In this document: positions 1-12,286 of the stretch, piece by piece
Position numbering within the stretch: the stretch's first letter is position 1
Layout of the letters: each line of letters begins with the position of its first letter
Source: Fulvia fulva
Taxonomy: Eukaryota > Ascomycota > Dothideomycetes > Mycosphaerellales > Mycosphaerellaceae
Length of the DNA stretch: 64,000 bases
Direction of reading: 5' to 3'
Assembly: GCF_020509005.1 (NCBI RefSeq)
Contig: NC_063024.1
Location: 806,001 to 870,000 of the forward strand
Program-made: the position numbers and the translations under genes
The notes under the pieces: model-generated
What the model saw: the letters and a program-made list of their open reading frames with translations, nothing else
The model's database searches: none
Told to the model about the DNA's origin: nothing

Positions 1-1716
1 TACGGTAACGTACTAATAGACTCGGGGAGTCTACTATACGGAACGCTACTAATAGACTTAGGGAGTCTAAGCTTATTCTAACTACCGTAGTTAAGTAGAG
101 CTTGCTATATATCTAAGGCTACCTTCGCTATAGAAGACTTAACGAGTTACGAGGGCCCCCGGAAGGTCGGCCCTACCCTTACTCGTAAGAACTAAAAGCG
201 CTAGTTTGTTATACTACGAGACTATCTCGAAAGCCGGGAGGTATTCTAGGTTATCGACGACTCGTCGGCTAATCTCCTAGAATCCGTTACGCCTAAGATT
301 ACTTCGAAGGCGAACGGTATAGCGAGATATACTATCTTAGTATATTTGTCCGAGGAGGATAACTAAGAAATCTTAGATATACGAGATACGAAAGAGATCT
401 AGAAACTTCTATAGAAGAAGTATAGTAAGGTCTATAAGGTATACGTAGTAGCGCTTATAAAACAGCTAGTGTCGTTTAAGCTACCGGACGATTAGACAAT
501 TAGATAAGGGTAGATATATCTAGGTAACCTATCTATATAGATTACCGAAATAGATAGTAAAGAGACCTACTATAAGGACCCTATCCGGAGGTTTAAGCAC
601 CTACTAAGTAGCCTCCCGGACGTCTATACTAGTACTAGGGATACTATCCTAGCCTAGCTAAACCTAGACTAGGAATCCGCTATAACCTTACTTAAATCCT
701 ACGAATTATAGATCTAAGAGAGTAAGGGCGAGACCGCTCTATACTCCTAGAGGTAAGGGGGTAAGAGCGGCTACTTTATCTACAATAGTAAATACCTAGT
801 TATATTGTGCCCGGAACTAGATTCCGTAAAGGAGTTTATTAAAAAGAAGAATACCTAGAAGTAACCGGAGAAGAAGTCCTACGAAGAGCTAGTCCGGGAT
901 CTAGAGAAGGCCTAAAACGCCCTTAAGAAGTCTAGGAAACAGTAGAAGGATAGGAGAAGCCAATCCGACAACAAGACAAAGGTAAAGGCGATACGAGCCT
1001 ATACCTTACGAGAAAGCGATACCGAGGAAATATACGACGACGAAGTCGCCTATTCTACTACCAAAGTAAAAGGCAAGTTTCCCGCCTCTAAATAGTTACT
1101 AGACTCCTATACCTCCTTATATATAACTAATAACAAGTCTCTATTCAGATCGCTTAGGAAACTAGCGAGAAGGAAAGTGATTAAAGTCGGTAGGGGGTAC
1201 CTAGATATATTCTATAAAGGAATAGTAACTATAGAAGGCCTAACGGGGAAACAAATTACGCTAGAGAAAGTCTTGTTTATTCCTAATCTCGGAGTTAATC
1301 TGGTTTCATAGAGGTAGTTTAGTAAGTAATTCGATGTCAAACCTCTAAACTTTATACTTAAGTATAAGAGCGGAAAGCCTATCGTACGAATAGTACTACG
1401 AGGGGGGGTACCGGTAGTATCTTCGATATCCGACTCCCTAAACTAGGTAGATAATAGACCCCCGGAGATACTATACGAGGAAGCTCTAGCCGCGGTAACT
1501 ACCGAGAATTAGTAGGAGCTTTAGTATAGAAGATTCGTATACCTAGGTAAAGGATTGCTCCGGAACGTCTATAGGGTAAGTAATAAGAAGGACCCGATTC
1601 CTATCCCGGACGAGTATAACTATAAGGTATACTCTATCGCAAATATACGGAAGTTTAAAGGCGCTATCGTAGAACGAAAGAACGAAAGACTTACGCTTAT
1701 GTCTATCGATATCTAC
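1..1716 (+). mobile_element. Copia-B LTR retrotransposon, 5' internal part (gag to start of integrase), RIP-degraded
   Basis: Reading through the stops gives a Ty1/copia-type polyprotein. It shows a gag tail with a zinc-knuckle ghost near 765-800 whose cysteines now read as tyrosine, a protease motif read as LLDS near 1090-1110, and a GAG-pre-integrase segment ending in KGLLRNVYRVSNKKDPIP near 1550-1610. The integrase opening MSIDIY follows at about 1700. The frame is then interrupted by a second Copia element and resumes at 7235. The left LTR and gag start lie outside the window. In-frame stops are nearly all TAG or TAA, as expected when CAG, CAA and TGG codons suffer C-to-T or G-to-A change. 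No product can be made. The family is clear from domain order; the subfamily name is mine. Confidence 0.85.
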
Positions 1717-1950
1717 TATTAAGAACATATAGGCCGCAGGACAAGTATATAGGTGTGGATGTATTATATAACTAGATTACGTAACTAGGGTTTACTAGCC
1801 TATAGGCTAGCAAATATCCGGACACCTAGTATCTACCTATACTAATACTAGCAATACTATATATAGATACACGCTATCCTATTAGGTCCTTCTTCGTCTT
1901 TTATATAATCCGCCGTCTTCTACTACTACGTAACTCGTACCTATTTAATA
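1717..1950 (+). repeat. 5' LTR of Copia-A copy 1 (234 bp)
   Basis: It begins TATTAAGAAC, a mutated form of TGTTAAGAAC seen in other copies, and ends TATTTAATA. It carries the 16-bp palindrome CTAGCCTATAGGCTAG, also present in the Copia-A LTRs near 36,480, 41,820 and 63,610. The E-box position reads TACGTA here instead of CACGTG, as expected of a mutated copy. Confidence 0.92.
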
Positions 1951-1967
1951 GGTTATAAGCCCGAGTT
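1951..1967 (+). other. Primer-binding site of Copia-A copy 1 (half-tRNA type)
   Basis: GGTTATAAGCCCGAGTT directly follows the LTR. It is a mutated version of the site at 55,371 and 63,767, which is complementary to the anticodon arm of initiator tRNA-Met rather than to a tRNA 3' end, as known for Drosophila copia. Confidence 0.7.
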
Positions 1968-4900
1968 AGTAACTTAGTATTTCACCCTCGACAAAGTCGT
2001 ATTAGAGTTATTCCTCTTCAGAACAAAAGGAAGGTAGACTAGAGGCCGTACCCGCCTTATATAGGAAGCTATAGCCGTGCTATAGGTATATATAAGACGT
2101 AAAAGAGCCTAGTAAGGCACTGTTAGACTCCGAGTTAGGGAGCCTATACTAATACCTTAGACAAGTAGGCGAGCTTACTAAGAAGAGTCGCTCTCCGGAC
2201 ATCGCGTTCGTATCGACTAACTGTTTATTCTAAGAGAGCCGTAGTGTCTTAGAAACCCCCTCTACTAAGAGAGTTACGCTATAGTGTCTTAGTACTAATA
2301 TGATCCTTTGACTTTCCTCCCCTTCCCGGCGGATAGCTATCCTCTCCGCTATTAACCTCGCGTTCGTTTTATCCTATTTCGATCCGATCGCGTACGACCG
2401 AATATATCCTTTTACCTAAGGGTAGCTAACCTGTCCCTTAACTTATAAAAAATAGAGAACGAGACTAGGTTTATAAGAAAGAGAGTAGTACCTATTCTAA
2501 CAAGAGAGAACTACGAAACATAGTTCAAGCTAATAAGAATACACCTAGTATTAAAGTAGGTTGACTAGGTCCTCGAAGACATTATTACGGACATTCCCGC
2601 TACAACCCTATCTATAGCGACACCCTCTATATTATCGGAGTCATCCCTTCCTTTAGATTAAGCAATAAGGAAGGCATCGTATAGACGGTACAATATAACG
2701 GCCCTATATAAGATGTATATCTGTCTGTCGATAGATAACTAAGAGATAATATACAAGATCCGGTATACGAAGGAGTTATAGGAATAGGCTAAAGCTAAAT
2801 ATAAGAGAAGACTTCTTGCTACTAGAAGAAGTTTGCTTTAGCAATATACTAATTTCGTAAGAACAGAGGACTAGTTAATAGATAACGCCTAGTAGGAGCT
2901 TAGCTTAATTACAAGGAGGGCTATTTTAATCTCGCCTTAGTTCTAAGACATCAAGACTAAGGACAGAAAGATCTAGTAACTCTTAGTAGCTCTACTAGAC
3001 TCATTTAGCTCAATTCGCAATACAATTGATACCTAGGTGAATCTCTTACTATAAGACATTCTTACAATCCTTAGGGAGAAGTAAGAATTAATGATTTATT
3101 AAGGGATAGCTATGTTCGCTAAGAAGGGTTTCTAGGGTAAGCTTACGTGCTATCTCTATAATAGAGACCATTTTATAAGCAAGTGCCTACACCTTTCTAC
3201 AGCTTAGTAGGCTATTAGGAACAAGGACAAACTAGCTAGGGTTACCTACCCTACTAAGAGACAACCGTTACTACCTCGTAGGAGGTCATTATTACTAAAC
3301 CTTCGTAATGTCCTTAAGGTAATAACGGACCTTACAAAGTAGATAAAGGAGAGCCGTAAGCTAAAGGCCTCCTCTAGTAAGCCTATAAGGGCCTATACGA
3401 CCTAGGAAGACGTATTAGACTCTAAGATACTAATAGAAGATAATGATGTTAATAAGGTCGCCTATTCTACTATAGAAGCTAAAGGTAAGTATCCCTCGTC
3501 CGAGTGGTTACTTGACTCTTATGTATCATTATATATGACTGACTAAGATTCACTATTTAGGACACTAAAGCCTCTTTAAAAGAGGAAGTAGATCAAGGTT
3601 AGGGGTGGCTATCTATAAGCTACATATATAGGAAGTGTAGTAATAGGTAGTCCTTCTAGAAAGCAAATTGTCTTAGAAAATGTCCTATTAGTTCCTAGCC
3701 TTAGAGTTAGTCTTGTTTTGTGGAATCAGTTTAGCTAACAGTTTGCTATCTAACTACCTAGTTTTACCCTAAAATCCTTGTCTAGTAAACCCGTTGTCTA
3801 GACTAAACTTCGAGGAGGAGTACCGTTTATCTACTCGATCTCGGAAATTCTTAAGCTATAGTATACTAGTATACTCTCTTAAGAACGTGACGGTACCGCT
3901 ATAGCTAATACTAAGTCCGAAGATCAGTAGGAGCTATAGTATAGAAGATATATACACCTTAGTAAGGGACTGCTAAGAAACCTATATAGAGTTACTAATA
4001 AGAAAGATCATATTCCTATTCCTTCTGAACACTAGAATTATAAGGTCTGCTCCCTTATAAACATAAGGAAGTTCAAAGGACCTACTATAGAGAGAAAAGG
4101 AGAGAGGCTAGCCCTTATCTCTATTGACATCTATAGGCCTTTTTAGGGCGTAGTCTCTAGGCTAGGATACAAATATTAGCTTGAGATTATAGATAACTTC
4201 TCTAGGAAGAAGTGGGTAATCCCTTTGAAGGCTAGGAGCGACGCTGCTATAGCCCTACGGGATTAGAAGGTCTAGGCAGAACGGTAGTCAAGGTGCTTTC
4301 TATCTACGATCCGTAGTAATAGTGTAAAGGGAATTCTCGCCTTACTAAAAGAGTAGGAGAAGGAGTTTAGTACTTAGATAGACACAACTGATGCCTATAA
4401 CTCTCTTTAAAATGGACCTATAGAAAGGTCAATTCAAGCCTCTAAGAACATAGTCCGGGCTATACTTAAAGACTCTAGTATGCTAGTTAAGTTCTAGCTA
4501 GAAGCTTTATAAGTACAGACTATAATTAGAAATAGACTGCCTAATAGTCCGGTTATTAATAGTATTGCTCTTTTACTAGAAGAAGCCTTTACTAGCTAAG
4601 TACCGTCAGTCGACTATTTCCGCGTCTAGGGATATAAAGCTATAGTCTATATAGACCTAAGAGCCTAACCTTAAGGCTTAAGGAGAGACAAGTTGATAAA
4701 CCGAGGAAAAGAAGCCGTGTTTATAGGCTACTTAGAAAACACTACAAAACAATAGCTGTTCTAGGATCCCGACATAAAAGCAATAAAAGCGTATAGTCAC
4801 GTCGACTAGTTTAAGAATAAGAAGGGGGGAGATATAGATCTTAGTATCACCTTCACTAACTAGCCGAGTCGAGCGCTATAGCGTAATCCTATTAGGAGGA

Positions 4901-7013
4901 AGTCCTTAAGGGCGAAACTTTCCGATAGGAGATTATTAGAGACACCGTTACGAAGGCTAGGAGAAAATATTAAGGCGGTTTTAACACTGTCAAAGGCCGA
5001 TAACGGTGGGTCTATACAGAACCTACCTAAGTCATTAATGCTATAGTAACCGCTATTTATATAACTTCCCCCTCCCCTAAAGGACATTAGGGAATACTAG
5101 AAGTTTAGAGATTAGGGTACTCTAATAAAAGAAAAAGAAGATGTCGTTCAGTTCGACCTATCCGAACACCTAGCGCTACCTTAGGTTATAGGTAACAAGA
5201 GGTTAAGGGGGGACGGAGACAATAACTCTAAAGAGTATAAGGCTAAACACTATAAGACTATTATCGCCTAGATGTTCTATCTAGACCCTATAATAAGCTA
5301 GGTAGAGGAGATTCTGAACGACGTAGAAGAATATACATTTGCTACTGTTAGGTAGGCTATAGCCTATTAGTAGGAAGTGCCAATCCTAAAGTCCTATAAG
5401 GTAGCCGTAGGAGACCCCGAATAGGGATATATATAGAGAGAGGCAGTCGAGAACGAACTTATTGCCTTAGTAAGCAACAACACCTAGGAAGTAGTTATAC
5501 CGCTAAAGGGTGCGAATCTAATTACTTCTAGGTAGGTCTTTAATATAAGAAGAATGATTAGTAGAGCTAATAAGAAGTTCAAGGCAAGACTAGTTATAAG
5601 AGGGTTTTTAGAGAAATATAGGGTTGACTTCGAAGAGACCTTTATACCTACTACTAGACATAGTACTCTCCGAGTATTTATAGCAGTAGTATATAAGAGA
5701 GATCTCGAGATACACCTAGTAGATATAAATAATGCTTTTACCTAAAGTAGCCTCCTTAAAGACATCTATATAATCCCACCCCTAGGAGTTGAAGCACCTC
5801 TAAACATAGTGTTTAAGGGCCTACGAAGCCTTTATAGGCTTAAGTAAGTAGCTAGAGACTGGAACAAGCTCTATGTTACGAAGCTAGAGAAGATTAGATT
5901 TACCTAGTCCTAGGTAGATCTATACCTACTTATCTATACGGATAGAGACCTTATAGTCCTTACCTATATAGATGACATACCTATTATAGCTCCGAAGCTA
6001 TTAGATGTTCAGTAGTTTAAGGCTAAGCTTAGAAAAGTGTTTAAGATTAAAGATCTTAGTAAACCTACGAAGATCCTTAGAATAAGGATTATAAGAGACA
6101 GGTCCTAAGGCACTTTAAAGCTTAATTAAGGACACTATATCTACGCTAACTTAGCCAAGATGAACATAGCTAGAGAGAAGGCTACGCCAACCTACTCACC
6201 TATAGAGAGCTACGAGCACTTAGTACCTACGGCACCTATAGATAAGAGGTGCAACAAACAGGATTACTAGAGCTATAATAGTACCTAGATATAGCCAATA
6301 ATAATGACAAGGCCAGACTTAGTATTCCCCCTTAGAAGAATTAGCTTATATATTACTAATCCCTCGTAGTAGTATATAAAGGCTTTAAACAAGCTCTTAC
6401 GATACCTACGGTCGTACCTAGACCTAGGTCTTATATATAGAAAGGGAGGGGGCAATCTCTAGGGATACTCGGACTCTGACTACGCTATAGACAAAGTGGA
6501 TAGAGTCTTAATTCTAGGATACGTATAGTTCCTTTATAGATCACCTATGTCCTAGATAAGTAGGAAGCAGAAGTCTATTATAACATTAATAATAGAAGCT
6601 AAGTTTATAGCTATAAACGTAGCCGTAAAGTAGTTACAATTTCTTACTACTATCCTTAGGGAAATGGGGTGCCTAGAACTAGTGGGAAAGAGCTCTTTCT
6701 AGCCGAGTGTAAGGGTAAGTAAGGGCACTATTGACGAGCTAAGGCCAGTCAAGCTTATAGGTAATAACTAAACCGCTTTCATACTTATTAAAGATGCCTA
6801 TATATATAAAAGGTCGAAGTATATTAATGTTATATATAACTATATTAGACATCTCTAGTAGTAGAAGAAGATTATAGTAGACTACTACTATATAAAGGAC
6901 ATAGCTACTAATAGGTTAACAAAGCCCCTTAATAGCTAGTAGTTCTAAAACTTTATAAGGTAGCTCTAGCTTACGTAAAGGGATTGTAGGAGACTATATA
7001 GCCTAAGTAGGAG

Positions 7014-7234
7014 TGTTAAGAACATATAGGCCGTAGGACAAGTATATAGGTGTAGGTATGTTATATAACTAGGGTTTGCTAGCCTATAGGCTAGTAAACA
7101 TCCGGACACCTAGTATCTACCTATACTAATACTAGCGATACTATATATAGATATACGCTATCCTATTAGGTCCTTCTTCGTCTTTTGTGTGATCCGCCGT
7201 CTTCTACTACTACGTAACTCGTACCTATTTAACA
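7014..7234 (+). repeat. 3' LTR of Copia-A copy 1 (221 bp, 13-bp deletion)
   Basis: It runs from TGTTAAGAAC to TATTTAACA and so keeps the canonical TG and CA ends. Against the 234-bp LTR of the same element it lacks 13 bp between two TAACTAG-type short repeats, which suggests slippage or short-repeat deletion. The deleted part includes the E-box site. Confidence 0.9.
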
Positions 7235-10200
7235 TCTACGGACTCTTCAAAAATACGACATCTAGGCTAGGTTTTAAATACTAGCTAGAGATCGTAGATA
7301 ACTTCTTAAGAAAGAAGTAGGTGATCCCGCTTAAGAACAAATCCGACGTATCGTAAGTACTACGATAATAGCGGCTAACTATAGAGAAAGTATCGAGATA
7401 CTACGTAAGAGTAGTACGGAGTAACAATATACCTAAGCTACTAATAGTTCTAAAAGAATAGGAGAAAGAATCGGGGGTTTAATACGATACGACGGATACT
7501 TATAACTCTATACAAAACGGAGTAGTAGAAAGGTTAATCTAGGTATCGGAGGACGCGATCCGCGTAATACTCGAGGAATCGGGGATACCGGTAGAATTCT
7601 AGCCTAAAGCGCTAGAGGTATAGACGGTTATACGTAACCTACTACCGAACGGACCGTTACTTAACGGTATCTAACTTTCGCCGGAAGAAGCATTTACTAG
7701 CAAAGTACCGACGGTAGATTATCTAAGAGTATAGGGTTATAGGGTAGTAGTTTACGGAGAACCGAAATTATATCTAGAAGGGCTACGATAGGATAAGTTA
7801 ATAAAACGGAGTAAGGAAGCTATTTTTGTTAGATACGGTCAATCGACTAAGTAATAGTTATTCTAGGAGCTAGATATACGAGCTATTAGGTAGTATAGCC
7901 AAGTAGATTGGTTCGAAAACAAGAAGGGGGGAGATCTAGACTTAGGTGTCTCCTTTACGAACTGACCTAGTAGGGTACCTAAACGAAGGCTAGTCGGTCG
8001 ACTACTAGCGGTCTCGCGACCACTACTAGTTTAGCGACTAGCGGATGCCCCGATAGTAATCTTACGATCCTCGGGTAGTATAATACCCTAACTTTCTACT
8101 ACTAAAGTAGCCGAGTCCTCTATAGAAGAACCGACCTAGCTAATTCCCGCTCTCTACGTAGAGACCGAACCCGCTACGGCTAAGGACAAAGGACTAACTG
8201 TCTTAAGACCGCTCTATATCTAACTTCCCGGTAGACTAGATAATATCGCGGACTATAAGAAGATCGAGGAAACCCCGGAGCTACCGGAACTAATCGTCCG
8301 GAGGAAAAGGACTAGGGATCCTAACGATAACTACGGCTAGGACTAGGACTATAAGGCTAAGCACTATAAAGCTATAATAGCTTTGTTCTACTAACTACTA
8401 TAGGTAAATAAAAGACTTACCGATATCGACGAACGTATATTTATAGCTACGGTAGAGGAACTATTCGACGAAGTCTAAGAATACGCCTTTACTATATTCG
8501 GACCCGGTATCGCCTACTAATAGGAAGTACCTATCCCGAAGATATATAAGGCTACGGTAGGGGATCCTAAATAGGGCTAATTATAGAAGGACGCTATCGA
8601 GACCGAGCTACTATCGTTATTAAGTAATAATACCTAGGAAACGGCTATCGCTCTAAGGAGGGCGAATATAGTTACCTCTAAGTAGGTCTTTAACGTAAAG
8701 AGACTTATTAGCGGAGCAATCGAAAAGTTCAAGGCAAGACTTGTCGTAAGAGGGTTTTTATAGAAATTCGGCGTTAACTTCGAAGAGACATTCGTGCCTA
8801 TAGTACGCTATAACACCCCTACTAGGAGTCGAAACCCTACTAAATACGGTCCTTAAGGTACTCCGGAGTCTCTACGGCCTAAAGTAGGTAGCTAGAGACT
8901 AGAATAAGCTCTATATTACTACGTTAGTTAAAATAGGATTCTACTAGTCCGAGGTAGACCTATATCTCCTAAATTATACTAAGAGAGACATTATACTACT
9001 TATCTATATAGACGATATACCTATTATAGTACTAAGGTTAGCCGATATCTAATAGTTTAAGAAGTAGTTTGCGTAATACTTTAAGATTAAGGATCTCGGG
9101 GAACCGGAGAAACTACTAGGACTAAAGATTGCTCGCGATAGGCGTAACGGTACCCTAAAACTCGACTAGGGCTATTATATCCGTAAGGCCCTTACTAGAA
9201 TAGACATAGTAAAAGAAAAGGCAAGCCTAACACTCTCGCTAATAGATAGTTACGATAATCTTCGTCCTATAGCCCCGAACGACGAGAGATATAGTAAAGA
9301 TGACTACTAGAGCGATAATAGGACCTAGATATAGCTAATAACTATAACGAGACCGGACCTAGCCTTCCTACTCGGGAAAACTAGTACATATGTCGCCGAT
9401 CTAATAAAGCGGTATATAAAAGTACTAAAGAAGGTCTCGAGATACCTAAGGTCGTTCCCCGACCTAGGGTTAATATTTAGACGTAGTAGCGGTACCCTAA
9501 CCGGATACTTAGACTCCGACTACGCGATAGATCGAGTAGATAGGGTCTTAATTCTAGGATATATCTAGCTAGTATACGGTACGCCTATATCCTAGATAAG
9601 TAAGAAGCAAAAGTCTATAGTAACCTCTACTATAGAGGTAGAGTTTATAGCGATAAACGCCGCCGCGAAATAGTCCTAGTTCCTAGCGGCTATCCTCCGA
9701 GAGATAAACTACCCGGGGCTAGTAGGAGACTGCTCTTTCTAACTAATAGTCCTAGCCGATAAGAGCACCGTCGACGAACTAAGACTAGTACGCCTTATAG
9801 GGGACAACTAGGCGGCTCTAACCTTAGTTAAGGACGCCTATATCTACGAAAGATCTAAGTATATTAATGTTACCTATAACTATATTAGGCACCTCTAGTA
9901 GTAGAGGAAGATTAAAGTAGAGTACTACTATACTAAGGAGATAGTAGTAGATAGTTTGACTAAACCGCTAGCCGGTCTCTAGTTCTAGACCTTCGTACGA
10001 TAGCTATAGCTAGTATAGTAGGAATAATTGTTCCTTACCTTACGACCTAAGTAGGAATATTACGAATATAGGTTAGTAGGTATATCGTACGGTACTAAGA
10101 CTAACTTAGTATATACTAAGCTAGTCGAGACAATAGTACGGCAATACTACCGAGATACCGTACGAATAGTAGGAGCGACTTAGAGGACCTAAAGTCGCTT

Positions 10201-10465
10201 AGCTAGTTAGTACGAGACTGTCGAAGGAACTGCCGTCGTAGGATAAGATATAGGTAAAACCGATAAGGCGTAGTGAAACAGAACTAGGACTAGAGCAATA
10301 TCCCTCTATATAGGTATAAGAGACGTAGTCTCTATACCGATAGTAGAGATACCTTTAGTACTAAACACTGTTCTACTATATACCTTCGTATACTATACTA
10401 GTCCTTCCTCCTTCCCTATTACGTATCCTGACTTCCGTATATATATATACTATACCTATTTAATA
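7235..10465 (+). mobile_element. Copia-B, 3' internal part and 3' LTR, RIP-degraded
   Basis: The integrase frame cut at 1716 resumes here with LGFKY-like sequence near 7265 and continues through the rest of integrase. The reverse transcriptase carries YIDDIPIIV near 9005-9030 (canonical YxDD box) and is followed by RNase H with DSDYAID near 9510 and TIEVEF near 9630. The 3' LTR follows at 10,058-10,465. The element abuts a pogo/Fot1 end, so Copia-B itself probably inserted into a pogo copy whose other side is beyond the window. Frequent TAG and TAA stops make it non-functional. Confidence 0.85.
10058..10465 (+). repeat. 3' LTR of Copia-B (about 408 bp)
   Basis: It starts TATTACGAAT (presumably TGTTACGAAT) just after a purine-rich AGTAGGAA tract and ends TATTTAATA. 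The end was set by the mutated terminal CA and by the start of recognisable pogo sequence. The left partner is outside the window, so the boundary is less certain than for paired LTRs. Confidence 0.65.
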
Positions 10466-10564
10466 GCTATAATAGTAGTTACATAGCTATATCTATAGAA
10501 GTAGTATAGTTCTTAGTAAAAGTAGCCCGCTCGGTAGTATAGCCCGCTCGGTAGTAAAGTACGT
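10466..10564. mobile_element. Pogo/Fot1-type transposon remnant, terminal 99 bp
   Basis: The segment matches, with few changes, the right end of the complete element at 42,232-44,097, including the whole 69-bp terminal inverted repeat with its duplicated CCCGCTCGGTAGT unit. It ends at ACGT followed by TA, the expected duplicated dinucleotide. It is cut on the left by the Copia-B LTR. Its right flank (Gypsy gag) differs from the flank of the complete copy. Confidence 0.85.
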
Positions 10565-10566
10565 TA

Positions 10567-11982
10567 CCGTTCTTTAACTAGCTCTAGACGTTCTAAAGGG
10601 AGTCCTTGACGGTACGGTACTTAGAGGCTTAGAGCTTAGCTTCGGTAGTACGCTACTACTCTTAGAACTTAATATCGTCGCTCTTTAGATCGAACTTAGT
10701 AGGGGCCTTTAGCTCGTTAGAGGACTTAATACTAGTAGTTATATCGGCGTCGTAAGTTGTATATACGGAGATAGGGGTACTATCTAAGTCGGTACTCGGG
10801 CGATTCTTTCTACCCTTACGACTACCGTCCTTACGGCTATTCTTACGGCCCTTATTACCGTCGTCCTCGTCGTCTAATAAGTCCGATAAATCCGGGTCCG
10901 ACTTCTTCTTATTAGGCTTACCTCTATTCTACCGACACTCTAGTAACTCTTTAGACTCGGTTTACTAAGGTAGTAGGTCTTACTTTTCCTTAGACTAGCT
11001 ACGGTCCTTCTCTTACTTCTTAAGCTTAGTAATACGCTTCTCGGCTACTACGAGCTTAGTCTCGGTCTCTACTAGCTTACTCTCCGCTACCTTACACTAC
11101 GTATAATATACCTTCTTTATATCTTTAGCCCTCGTAAGCTCGTCTAGGTCGATAACGATAGTATTATCGCGCTTAGCGATCTCCTCCTTTAGTCGCGTAA
11201 CCTCCTCTTCTAGGGACTATCTAGTCGCCTATTCCGTATCGATTATATCGTCGAGTCGGTCTATCTAGCCCTTAGTATCTTACGCCTTACGGAGGTTGAT
11301 ATAGTTAGCTATATCGAGCGTAGTATTAAGCTTATACGTACGTCGGTAATCGGACTCGATATTATAGAGGATCTTATAGATCTACTAGGGATAGTTATTG
11401 ACCGTCTTCTTAAATTTGTCTATATTTAACCCGTTTAACGAGTCGAAGGCTTCCTAGAAGTTATCGATAGTAACCCTCCTCTTCCTCGGTACCTTAGTAC
11501 CCTTATCTTATATCTTATCCTCGATAAACTCCGCCCTATATAGGTTAGCTAAGTTTAGCTCTATCTCGACCTCCTCTTCCTTAATCGCCTTAAGTTAGTC
11601 GAACACCTTCTTATCCTACTTACGGTACTAGTTATTCTCGTCGAGGAGCTTATTTACGATATTCTCTTTACGTCCTTAAGTCTACGTCGCCGGGTTCGCG
11701 CTATCGTTATCGGGCGGATCGGGTAGTAGGGTAAAGAAGGATAATCTATTAAGTAACGCGTAATAAACGCGTCTATTAGTATTCTCTATACTTACGCCTA
11801 GTACGCCGGTACCGGTCTATCTCGCTATTATTACTATATTAGCTATAATCTACTTTAAGATACGACTTAGCGAGTACGATACCTAGTCTTAGTACTTCCT
11901 CGTATACTATTACGGTTTCTCTATAATCTCCCGAATATAGCTTCTTATATCTCTCTATACGTTAGTAATAATCTATTTAAAG
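10567..11982 (-). pseudogene. Gypsy-E gag remnant, RIP-degraded
   Basis: Read on the minus strand, this encodes a lysine- and acid-rich gag-like region. Stretches such as LSDLLDDEDDGNKGRKN lie near 10,850-10,900, with charged coiled-coil-like sequence upstream near 11,100-11,700. It resembles the Gypsy-D gag around 27,150-27,500 in composition and layout. The 5' LTR lies just beyond its start. The pol part is missing because the sequence is cut at 10,566 by the pogo end. It is not translatable. Confidence 0.6.
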
Positions 11983-12167
11983 TGTTATAAGTAGGTATAA
12001 GTACGTAGTCGGGTAAGGTATAAGTCGAATAGATATTCTATCTAAGAGAGGCGCGGAGGGCGCGAGAGTTATATACGGGCGCCAAGCCGCTAGTCGGATT
12101 AGTTAGCGGGCGCGGGGTCTAGGCACGTACCTACGGGTTTAAGTAAATATACGCCGGTACGGTAATA
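11983..12167 (-). repeat. 5' LTR of Gypsy-E (about 185 bp, minus orientation)
   Basis: On the minus strand it starts TATTACCGTACC (presumably TGTTACC) and ends CTTATAACA immediately before the gag leader. A GC-rich block and a TATATAA-like element lie inside it. It is a single copy in this window, so limits rest on the TG and CA ends and on the start of unrelated Gypsy RT sequence at 12,168. Confidence 0.55.
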
Positions 12168-12286
12168 CGTTTATAGTACTAGTTATTATCGTCCGTAAGC
12201 CCGGAGGTAGCTTCCGTATCTATATCGACTATCGAGGACTTAACGTAATTACCGTAAAATCTCGATACCTAATTTTACTTATATAG
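12168..12286 (+). pseudogene. Gypsy-F reverse transcriptase remnant, first part
   Basis: It reads [18 protein letters not shown] and continues to SRYLILLI, the start of a Gypsy reverse transcriptase. The frame is interrupted by a minus-strand LINE and continues from 17,426. The last 18 bp are duplicated at 17,426-17,443. Confidence 0.85.

Larger units (their letters stand above)
1717..7234 (+). mobile_element. Copia-A copy 1, complete LTR retrotransposon nested in Copia-B, RIP-degraded
   Basis: The element is bounded by LTRs at 1717-1950 and 7014-7234 and by the direct repeat TCTAC (1712-1716 and 7235-7239), the usual 5-bp duplication of copia integrase. A primer-binding site follows the left LTR. 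Ghost domains run in Copia order: gag with zinc knuckle (about 2690-3200), protease WLLDS near 3510, integrase (about 3950-4620), reverse transcriptase (about 5480-6110) and RNase H (about 6450-6960). The Copia-B integrase frame is interrupted exactly at the duplication and continues after it, so Copia-A inserted into an existing Copia-B. Many TAG and TAA codons make it non-coding. Aligning it by eye to the lightly mutated Copia at 55,144-60,622 shows changes mostly of CA to TA and TG to TA type. Confidence 0.92.
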
